Below are positions 46,943 to 54,533 of a stretch of DNA of 64,000 bases, one piece after another (position 1 is the first letter of the stretch; each line of letters starts with the position of its first letter). This DNA is from JAVBQJ01 sp031549115 (GTDB lineage: Bacteria > Verrucomicrobiota > Lentisphaeria > Victivallales > Victivallaceae). Location: the NCBI GenBank assembly GCA_031549115.1, contig JAVBQJ010000031.1, positions 1 through 64,000 of the forward strand, in the 5' to 3' direction. A program made the position numbers and the translations under genes. Below the pieces are notes generated by a model. It was given only the letters and a program-made list of their open reading frames with translations, had not been told where the DNA came from and did not search any database.

Positions 46943-46965
46943 CACTAATGCACAATTAGTGCGCC
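46943..46965. promoter_or_regulatory. Putative GntR binding site upstream of DUF4838 promoter
   Basis: CACTAAT-GCACA-ATTAGTG, a perfect 7-bp inverted repeat, followed by CGCC. It lies 32 bp upstream of the -35 box, matching the geometry of the copy at 45038-45057. Confidence 0.65.
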
Positions 46966-47080
46966 ACTCAAGATAACAAACGGCATTGATCCCCCGGTCT
47001 TTTGCCAAGCGAAACGCACAGAAATTTTTCCCTTACTATGACAAATTCAATGAAATTCACGGTTTTTTTCATCTTCCCTC

Positions 47081-47109
47081 TTGACTTTTTGCGAAAAATC
47101 AGCTATAAT
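47081..47109 (+). promoter_or_regulatory. Promoter of cassette E
   Basis: TTGACT (47081-47086), 17-bp spacer, TATAAT (47104-47109). Confidence 0.85.
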
Positions 47110-47123
47110 TTTAACAAGTCAAA

Positions 47124-47203
47124 ACTAATACGTATAAGTCGCGAGTTTTTTGATCCAAAAATCCTCCGGGGAATGGTGGAAACAGCTACTTATACGTATC
47201 AGT
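47124..47203. promoter_or_regulatory. Pair of LacI-type operators at the cassette E promoter
   Basis: ACTAATACGTATAAGT (47124-47139) and ACTTATACGTATCAGT (47188-47203): both 16-bp palindromes centred on TACGTA, one arm mismatch each, centres 64 bp apart. The first starts 15 bp after the -10 box. The neighbouring LacI protein probably represses its own operon here. Confidence 0.78.
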
Positions 47204-47236
47204 TCGGCAACAACAAGCAACTGTGGGCGATAAACG

Positions 47237-48295
47237 ATGATTACGATGAAGGAAATCGGCCGTCTGGCCGGAGTGAGCCAACCCGCCGTATCGATGATTC
47301 TGAACGGCAAAGGGCGCTCGGCGAATCTGAGCGAGGAAACCATCCACCGGGTTCAAAGCATCGCCCGCGAACACCGTTACCGGACCAATGTGATCGCCCG
47401 GGGGATGAAGACCGGGCGTACCGGCATCATCGGCGTACTGGAAGCCGAGGAAAGCCTGCGTCAGACCAGCCTCGGTTACGGCCACGCCAATACCGCGATG
47501 GGATTGCAGGCGGCGTTTCTCTTGCGCGGCTACAAGGTGATGCTGGAATCGGTCTCGGCGGAGGATTACCGGATGTGCCGGATCCCGGAGCTGATTTCAG
47601 GCGGCATCGCCGACATCCTGGTGATTTTCGGCAACATGAACGAAAATCCCGAAGCCGCCGATTACATCAAGGCGATCCGGGAGCACCAGCCGAAGCTCCT
47701 GATCATCGACGATATCATGGACATGCCGGTCCCCTACATCAACATCGACGGACGCGCCGCCGGACGGATGTGCGCCGACCACCTCTGGGACGCCGGACGC
47801 CGGAGCTTCGCCGCGATCAGCTGCGACGAGCAGCGCATCAGCCTGGAACCGCGGCTGAGCGGCTTTTGCGACCGGATCGCCGAGTTGAGCGAAAACCGCA
47901 CCCCGGTGCCGGTCATCCACGCCGGCAACCGCTGGGAGGTCGGCTGCGGCGGCGCGGCCATCCGGAAATTACTGGACGGGCAGGAGAAACCGCCGGAGGC
48001 AATCATGGCGGCCAACGATTTTTTCGCATACGGCGCCGAATTGGAGCTGCTGCGGCGGGGGTTTTCCATCCCGGACGACGTCGCATTGATCGGGATCGGC
48101 ACCTGGCAGACCGCCGCAACCGCGCCGGTGCCGCTGACCACCGTCGGGATGAACCCCGACATCTGGCACAGCACGATCATCACGATGGTGAATGCGCTGC
48201 TGAACGACACCCCGCTGGAGCACCCCCAACTCCTGCTCCCCGGCGAACTCACGGAGCGCGAGTCCGTCCGGCGGCACTCCGAACTCCAACCCTGA
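47237..48295 (+). CDS. LacI-family transcriptional regulator, cassette E
   Basis: 352 residues. HTH at MKEIGRLAGVSQPAVSMILN, hinge YRTNVIARGMKTGRTG, then an effector domain (ADILVIFGNMNENPEAADYI; IMAANDFFAYGAELELLRRG; DVALIGIGTWQ). The start is ATG 47237 or the in-frame ATG 47246; neither has a strong ribosome site. It is the first gene of the plus-strand operon, followed after 76 nt by pilin E. The pair of TACGTA palindromes at its promoter suggests autorepression. The downstream GH106-like enzyme suggests a rhamnose-related inducer (inference). Confidence 0.93.
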   Translation: MITMKEIGRLAGVSQPAVSMILNGKGRSANLSEETIHRVQSIAREHRYRTNVIARGMKTGRTGIIGVLEAEESLRQTSLGYGHANTAMGLQAAFLLRGYKVMLESVSAEDYRMCRIPELISGGIADILVIFGNMNENPEAADYIKAIREHQPKLLIIDDIMDMPVPYINIDGRAAGRMCADHLWDAGRRSFAAISCDEQRISLEPRLSGFCDRIAELSENRTPVPVIHAGNRWEVGCGGAAIRKLLDGQEKPPEAIMAANDFFAYGAELELLRRGFSIPDDVALIGIGTWQTAATAPVPLTTVGMNPDIWHSTIITMVNALLNDTPLEHPQLLLPGELTERESVRRHSELQP

Positions 48296-48371
48296 AAGGA
48301 AACGAGCGATTTGTCTTTTTTTCCCTTGCCGTCGTGTCGCAGATCAACATATCAATCCAAGGATAGAGAAC

Positions 48372-49055
48372 ATGAAAAAGCACTTCACACTCATTGAACT
48401 TCTTGTGGTTATCGCTATTATAGCCATCCTCGCCAGCATGCTGCTGCCGGCCTTGTCGAAGGCACGGGCGGCGGCCCAGGCGACCAAATGTCTGAGCAAT
48501 CTCAAGCAATCCGGACTGATTCTGTCCATGTACCAGGGACAGAACAACGGCGTCCAGGGAATGTATGATAATACCGACGGCAAATGGTATTCCGCATTGC
48601 GGATCATCCGCGACGACGGCTTCAACGACGCCGGCCCGACCTTCGTTTGCCCAACCCTGACTCCGAACCAATTCGATACCGACAATGCGCCGAACTACCT
48701 GTCCAACACCTATGGATTCAACGTCACCGCGCGCTCGTGGCACTATGGGCAAACCGACGACAGCGAAGCAAACAACACCGCGATCGCCCCGGCGGGGATG
48801 GGGACGAATCTGGCCGGACTCTGGTACATCAGTGTCGACCATCTGCGTTCGGCCACCCGTTTCCCGATGATGTTCGACAGCGCCAGCGACGACACCTGGA
48901 ACTACGGTGTGAACGGCAGAGGCCAGACCTTTTACGCCGTCAACAAGCAGCTTTTGGATTACCGTCACAACAACCGGATCAACGTGCTGTTCGCCGACGG
49001 CCATACCGAGGCGATGCCGCAGAATTTCGGCGACGAATACTACTTCTCCAACTGA
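48372..49055 (+). CDS. Pseudopilin-like protein (DUF1559/H-X9-DG type), cassette E
   Basis: 227 residues beginning MKKH-FTLIELLVVIAIIAIL, then LPALSKARAAAQATKC, and ending YRHNNRINVLFADGHTEAM. AAGGA 9 nt before the ATG. It lies between the LacI regulator and the secreted DUF4091 protein, 15 nt before the latter. A 29-base block (48423-48451) is identical to pilin B (23620-23648). The -1 residue is His. Confidence 0.92.
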   Translation: MKKHFTLIELLVVIAIIAILASMLLPALSKARAAAQATKCLSNLKQSGLILSMYQGQNNGVQGMYDNTDGKWYSALRIIRDDGFNDAGPTFVCPTLTPNQFDTDNAPNYLSNTYGFNVTARSWHYGQTDDSEANNTAIAPAGMGTNLAGLWYISVDHLRSATRFPMMFDSASDDTWNYGVNGRGQTFYAVNKQLLDYRHNNRINVLFADGHTEAMPQNFGDEYYFSN

Positions 49056-49070
49056 AAAGGAGTTGACGTC

Positions 49071-52000
49071 ATGTTGAAATCGCGGGGAAAAGCACTGCTG
49101 GGAGCTCTGTTGGGTTCCGTTGCGGTCTGGAGCATGGCCGCCGAAGTCACCGCCGGGGATTACCGGGTCGCCACATCGCCGCGCGGCTGGCAGATATTCT
49201 GGCGCGACCGCCTGGTCCATACGATCGCCTGGCCGTGCGTCGTCGAAGGCCCCGGCTGGAAGCGGCAGCTGATGGGAGAAGCGTTCTGGAACGATGCGAA
49301 ATACACCGTTACGGGTGACACGATCGTCGCAGCGGGAACGCGCGAAGGCTGTTCGGTCGAACTCCGGACGACGGCCCGGCAGGACGGTGTGGAGCTGTCG
49401 TTCCGTTACGACACCGCGGTCACGCCGCTCGAAGACGCCAGTTTCTGGTTCGCCGCGCTGCCGCTCGACGACTTCGGCGGCTGTTGCTACCGGGTCGACG
49501 GCAATGCCGAAGTGTTCCAATTGCCGCCGGTAATCAAGCGCGAAACCGAACCGAAGTCACGGTGGCGGATTTCCGGCGACATGAAGCAATTGACCATTTA
49601 TACGTCGCGCGGCAATCTGGAGCTGACCGGCACAACGCCGTTCCATCTTTTCGACGGCCGCTTTCACGGTTATTTCAGCGAACCGGCCCGCAGCATTCTC
49701 GCGACCACATCGGGAAAGCTGGAAGCGGGGCGGGAATACCGCTTCCAGTTGCGCATGACCGATAGTCTCGCCATCGTACCGGAGTTGATCGGCGAGCGCC
49801 CTCCCCTGGCGTTTCAACCGCTGCATCCGGCGCCCGTGATCGACGGCGACCTCAAAGACGCGAGCTGGGCCGAAGCCGGACGGGTCACGCTGAAGCGGTT
49901 GAAGGAGGGAACTCCGGAAAGGCCGACCGAGGTGTGGACCGGGTACGACGATGAAATGCTGTACGTGGCCTTCCGCTGCGACGACCCGCGGGGGGCGACG
50001 CTGGCCGATCTGCCCGCGACCCGCGAGGTCTACGACAACGATTGCGTCGAAGTGTTTCTGAACACCGAAGGCAGCGCCAGTTACAAGCATCTGATACTCG
50101 ACATCAAAAACCGTCTGCAGATTAATTACGCCGGCGCCCGTCCTCTGTATGAGCTGGCGCCGGAACAGGTGCGGCACGCGGTTAAAATCGACGATGCCGG
50201 ATGGAGTGCGGAGCTCGCGATTCCGCTGGCGCAACTGGGGTTGACGCCGGACACCGATTTGAAGCTCTCCGGCAATGTGACGCGCAGCGTCCAGCCCGAC
50301 CGCGAATTTTCCACCGCGGCGCCGATGCAAAGTTCGTTTCACGAAGCGCACCGCTTCCTGCCGCTGTTTTTTTCCGGCCGCCCCGCGCCGCGCGACATCG
50401 CCGACGCCAACCGCGAAATCGACTGCGCCGCCGGAACGGCCTGGTTCGCGGCGACCGTATGGAATTCCGGAGATGCGCCGGTCACGGTGCTGCCCCGGCT
50501 GCTCCACGGCGCCTCCGGCGCCTTGAAACCGGAAAACGCCGCCGCCGTCACGGTAAAGCGGAGCGCGCCGGTCGACTTCCATTTCACCGTCACCCCCGAC
50601 GACCAGGAGTTGTTCGTGCAATTGTACGACGACGCCGGGGCGGAATTGCTGGCGAGCACCAACCCGTATTTCTTCGCCCAGATCAGCATCGGCCGCGAAC
50701 TGGCGGCGCTCCCGGAGAAAATCGCCGCACTTGACAATACCGGACGGCTGGACGACTTCATCCGTGAGGTCCGGGAGATCGCGGAACGGTATTCGCGCGA
50801 TCCGCAAGCGACCGGAACCGAAGCGCCGCTCGATCTGATTCTGACCGGTGAGCGCCTGGAAATGGCGGCGCGGCGTCAGCGGAACGAAGCTCTGGAACAG
50901 AATATGGATTATTACCTGCGGCCGTCGTTGGAAAAAATCTTCGCCGCCGCCCCCCTCCCCGGCGATACCGAACCGGGCGGCACGCTCACACTCTCCGGCG
51001 CCGGCGACGAGGTGGTCAATGCCCAGGTCGTCCTCTTGCCGCTGACCGCCGATCTCGGTACCGTCACGGTGACGGCGACCGATCTGGCCGGAGCAACCTC
51101 TTCGATTCCGGCTTCCGCCGTGACCGTCTACCGGGAAATTCCGGTGTCGCTCGAGGGCAAACTGTGGCCCGACCGGCTGACCCGGCATCCGGCGCCGCTC
51201 CCGCGCCGTGCCAACCAACAGCCGTACTGGGTGGAAGTCGCCATCCCGCCTGGGCTTCCGGCCGGGGAATACCGCGGCGCCATCCGCTTCGCGGCGGCCG
51301 GCGGCGGGCAATTGGAGGTGCCGGTCGCGGTCACCGCATCCGGCTACGACCTGCCGCGCATTCCGAAGGTGTTCGCCTGGGGCAGTTATTCGCCGGAGTT
51401 TTTCGACAATCCGGCGGACGCGGAGCGTTTCGCCCGTGAACTGATGGAGCGGGATCTCTTTCCCACCAGCGGGGTCAGCCATCCGCGCTATCTGGATACC
51501 ACCGATTTCCGCTTCAATGCCTTGGGTGAGGAGAAGCTCGAACGCTTCCACATGGCGGTGCTGGCGATGTTCCCATGGATCGAATGGCTGGAAACCCACT
51601 ACCCCGACGGCCGCCATCCCGATCCGGCGGACTATTACGAAGCGATATGCAAGGTGGTCCGGGAGGACGCCGCCAAACTGGCGGCGCGCGGCAAGCTGGA
51701 CCAGCTCTACGCCTATTACGATGAAATCAATTCCGAGCAGGACGATGTGAAGGACATGCTGATGAAGTTGAAACGCGACACCGGCATAAAAATCGTCACC
51801 TGCTTCTGTACCCCGTCGCTCGGTACGGCGAAGATGGCCTACTACGACGACATGGTGGATCTGTACTTCTTCAGCGACGGTTATTTCACCGATCCGGTGC
51901 TGCTCGACTACATCGCCGGGTTGCAGAAGCGCGGCCGCCTCGTCGGCTGGTACTTCAATTTGTCCTACCCGAAGTTCCCGACCTCGAACTGCATCGACGC

Positions 52001-52427
52001 GCCGGGGGTCGCCAACCGGATCCAGCTGTTTCAGCAGTGGAAGTACGGAATCGACATCAGCCTCTATTGGGGGATGAACTGCTGGTGGGTCCACGATTTT
52101 TCGACCGATCCATTGGTGCTGAAAAATCGGGGCGACGGCATCCTGTTTTACCCCGACGCCAAATACGGCTTCGAGCCGTCGATCCGCAGCGAACTGCTGC
52201 GCGAAGGCACCCAGGACTACCGCTACTTGCACTACCTGAAGCAACTGCGGCAGGAAGCGGACGACCGCGGGATCGCCATCCCCGCCAGCCTGCAAACGGA
52301 GGTCGCCGACATCCTGGCGGTGAACTGGATTCCTTCGATCGTCGATTACCCGCTCGATCCGGCGGCAATCACCGGTCAGCGGGCCCGAATCGCCGCCGCA
52401 ATTGAACAACTGCGCCGTCTGCTTTAA
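49071..52427 (+). CDS. Large secreted CBM9-like + DUF4091/GH123-type protein (1118 aa)
   Basis: Signal peptide (MLKSRGKALLGALLGSVAVW, then SMAAEV). After a beta domain, residues ~245-435 form a CBM9-like domain (APVIDGDLKDASWAEAGRVT ... VYDNDCVEVFLNTEGSASYK). The C-terminal ~500 residues are the DUF4091/GH123 catalytic barrel with an Asp-Glu pair in YAYYDEINSE (D884/E885) and YGIDISLYWGMNCWW. Strong AAGGAG site 15 nt after the pilin stop. Homologous in its barrel to 25303-28134. It probably acts at the cell surface or periplasm on a hexosaminide-containing glycan; substrate not shown. Confidence 0.8.
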   Translation: MLKSRGKALLGALLGSVAVWSMAAEVTAGDYRVATSPRGWQIFWRDRLVHTIAWPCVVEGPGWKRQLMGEAFWNDAKYTVTGDTIVAAGTREGCSVELRTTARQDGVELSFRYDTAVTPLEDASFWFAALPLDDFGGCCYRVDGNAEVFQLPPVIKRETEPKSRWRISGDMKQLTIYTSRGNLELTGTTPFHLFDGRFHGYFSEPARSILATTSGKLEAGREYRFQLRMTDSLAIVPELIGERPPLAFQPLHPAPVIDGDLKDASWAEAGRVTLKRLKEGTPERPTEVWTGYDDEMLYVAFRCDDPRGATLADLPATREVYDNDCVEVFLNTEGSASYKHLILDIKNRLQINYAGARPLYELAPEQVRHAVKIDDAGWSAELAIPLAQLGLTPDTDLKLSGNVTRSVQPDREFSTAAPMQSSFHEAHRFLPLFFSGRPAPRDIADANREIDCAAGTAWFAATVWNSGDAPVTVLPRLLHGASGALKPENAAAVTVKRSAPVDFHFTVTPDDQELFVQLYDDAGAELLASTNPYFFAQISIGRELAALPEKIAALDNTGRLDDFIREVREIAERYSRDPQATGTEAPLDLILTGERLEMAARRQRNEALEQNMDYYLRPSLEKIFAAAPLPGDTEPGGTLTLSGAGDEVVNAQVVLLPLTADLGTVTVTATDLAGATSSIPASAVTVYREIPVSLEGKLWPDRLTRHPAPLPRRANQQPYWVEVAIPPGLPAGEYRGAIRFAAAGGGQLEVPVAVTASGYDLPRIPKVFAWGSYSPEFFDNPADAERFARELMERDLFPTSGVSHPRYLDTTDFRFNALGEEKLERFHMAVLAMFPWIEWLETHYPDGRHPDPADYYEAICKVVREDAAKLAARGKLDQLYAYYDEINSEQDDVKDMLMKLKRDTGIKIVTCFCTPSLGTAKMAYYDDMVDLYFFSDGYFTDPVLLDYIAGLQKRGRLVGWYFNLSYPKFPTSNCIDAPGVANRIQLFQQWKYGIDISLYWGMNCWWVHDFSTDPLVLKNRGDGILFYPDAKYGFEPSIRSELLREGTQDYRYLHYLKQLRQEADDRGIAIPASLQTEVADILAVNWIPSIVDYPLDPAAITGQRARIAAAIEQLRRLL

Positions 52428-52462
52428 CAATCAACCCCATTCCGATAAGAATCAATCAAAAA

Positions 52463-54511
52463 ATGAACGTCAATCCCAATACCACATGGGCCGAATTCTC
52501 CGTCCGGGATCTGCCGGACGGTTACTTCGACCTGATCCCGCAGACGGCGGTCCGCTACAGCCGCTTCCCGGTGCAAACCCGCCACAATGCGATCTGGGAC
52601 TTCGGCCGCGGTCCCGGCGGCACCATGTACGCGTCGCTGTGCGGCGAACTTTCGAACGCGTTGAGCGTCCAGCTGTTCGAATACACGCCGGCGACCGGGG
52701 AGCTCGCTTTCCGCTTCGACGCCGGGCGCGAACTCCTGGTCGGGAACCGGGAGATCCCGCCGAGCAAAATCCACACCAGCATCGCGCCGACCCGCGACGG
52801 GCAGGTCATCATGACCACCCACACCACGGCGCGAAGCCCGCAACACCCGTATTGGCTGTTCGATTCGCACTTCGAACACAGCTTTGAAGGCTATCCGGGC
52901 TCGCATATCCTCCTGTACGATCCGGAACGGCGGGAGGTCAAAAGCCTCGGCGTGCCGGTCCGGCGCGACAGCATCTACGGCGGCTGCTACGACGCCCGCC
53001 ACCACGCGTTCTGGTTCACGACCTTTCTCAAAGGGCATCTCTTCCGCTTCGATCTGACCACCCGGGAGCTGCGCGACTTCGGACAGACCACCGAATTCGG
53101 CAGCTATGCCGTCTTCGCCGACCGCCTCGGGAATCTTTATACCTCCAGCCGGACGGGGCATCTGTTTCACATCGACGTCGACACGCAGACAGTTTCGGAT
53201 CTGGGACAGCTGTCGCCGGAGCCGGAAGAGCTGCCGACCTGGGCGATGCACCGGCTGCTGGCGCACGGCGTCAACGGCCCCGACGGCCGGTTGTGGGTGA
53301 GTTTGCACTACAGCAACGACCTCTTTGCGATCGATCCGGTCACCCGGAGGCACGAACGCTACGACATGCGTCCCCTGCCGGCATGGCGGCAGACGCTCCC
53401 GCAGATGCACGTCGGACACGGCTTCGATTCGCGCGGCGTATTGTGGTTTTGTACCACCCGGCAGGTCACCGGACGCCCCGGCGTGATGGTGCATCTTTTC
53501 CGCCGCGATATCCTGCGCGGAGGACCGATCGAAGCGGCGGGCTTGCTCGGCACGCCGGAGCGTGCGGCCGGCGGCATCAGCGAAATGCACATCGACGCCG
53601 ATGACGTGCTGCATATCGCCGACACCAACCACGCCGACGATATGCCGGGCATTCTCGCGGTGGACTTGAAGCGGCTCGAAGCCGACCGCAGCTTGCCGCG
53701 GCTCCGCGGCATGGACGCGTATAGCTACGTCATTTTTCCCGATGGCGAAAGCGTATATCCGGGGCACGATTTCGCCGCCGCCGCGGCGCCGGTGATCCAC
53801 TTCAACGACTACTGCAACGAAGCGGCGGCCTTCATCGGCCGCCACGCCAATACCGCGGTCCGGGCGCAAACCGCCGTCGCGGTCCGGGTCTGGGACAAAT
53901 TGCCGTGGGCGGCCGATCATACGGTCAGAGCGTTGCGCTTCGAAACAAATGGGGAGCTGACCGTGTGGGCCGGAGAAGCGGGACAATACCGGTTCCGGCT
54001 GCAGGGCTCCAAGGTGGCCGAAGCGATCACCGGCGCGACGGATTGCCCGGCGCCGGACGCCTGTCCGGTAACGTTGGCCGAAGAACGCCTGCCGGCCCGC
54101 CAGGGCCGCGCCTTCCGCAGCGCCGTCACCGCCTGGGGCAAAGTGGCGCAAGGGCGCTGGCTTCTGGGCACGGCGGACGGCATGCTTGCCTGGTACGACC
54201 CGGCGGCGGATCAAGTGTTCGCGCTCGGCGCCGTCGGCGCCCATGGGCCGGTACACGCGATCGCGGTATCCGCCGACGGCCGGGTCGCCTACGGCGTTTC
54301 CGGCGACCCGGACGACCTCGGCCACGTATTTCGGTTCGACGCCGACGCGGGATTGCGCGAACTCGGCCGCACGTTCCTGATGCCGGACGGCGACACGGTG
54401 GCCTCCAATTCCCAACCGACCACAATCGCCTGCAACGCCGACGGGAGTGTCTGCGCGGTGGGAACCGCCGACCGGCTAAGCTGCGTTTATCTCTACACTT
54501 TCTGCTCATAG
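52463..54511 (+). CDS. Cytosolic beta-propeller protein of unknown function (682 aa)
   Basis: No signal peptide or membrane segment. Repeating blade motifs (HILLYDPERREVKSLG; GHLFRFDLTTRELRDFG; GHLFHIDVDTQTVSDLG; NDLFAIDPVTRRHERYD; GMLAWYDPAADQVFALG) define a propeller of the NHL/WD/PQQ-like kind. A His-containing segment (TTHTTARSPQHPYWLFDSHF) may line the central pocket. The ribosome site is weak. It is embedded between the secreted DUF4091 protein and the GH5-like enzyme (22 nt). It might be a lyase or lactonase acting on a sugar derivative, or a sugar-binding scaffold; I cannot tell. Confidence 0.65.
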   Translation: MNVNPNTTWAEFSVRDLPDGYFDLIPQTAVRYSRFPVQTRHNAIWDFGRGPGGTMYASLCGELSNALSVQLFEYTPATGELAFRFDAGRELLVGNREIPPSKIHTSIAPTRDGQVIMTTHTTARSPQHPYWLFDSHFEHSFEGYPGSHILLYDPERREVKSLGVPVRRDSIYGGCYDARHHAFWFTTFLKGHLFRFDLTTRELRDFGQTTEFGSYAVFADRLGNLYTSSRTGHLFHIDVDTQTVSDLGQLSPEPEELPTWAMHRLLAHGVNGPDGRLWVSLHYSNDLFAIDPVTRRHERYDMRPLPAWRQTLPQMHVGHGFDSRGVLWFCTTRQVTGRPGVMVHLFRRDILRGGPIEAAGLLGTPERAAGGISEMHIDADDVLHIADTNHADDMPGILAVDLKRLEADRSLPRLRGMDAYSYVIFPDGESVYPGHDFAAAAAPVIHFNDYCNEAAAFIGRHANTAVRAQTAVAVRVWDKLPWAADHTVRALRFETNGELTVWAGEAGQYRFRLQGSKVAEAITGATDCPAPDACPVTLAEERLPARQGRAFRSAVTAWGKVAQGRWLLGTADGMLAWYDPAADQVFALGAVGAHGPVHAIAVSADGRVAYGVSGDPDDLGHVFRFDADAGLRELGRTFLMPDGDTVASNSQPTTIACNADGSVCAVGTADRLSCVYLYTFCS

Positions 54512-54533
54512 TCACCCACAAGGAAAGAAATTC

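Noticed and set aside
47002..48366. 454-codon plus-strand frame overlapping the cassette E LacI gene
   Set aside because: Arg/Pro/His-rich out-of-frame translation of the LacI gene; the 47237 frame has the HTH and effector domain.
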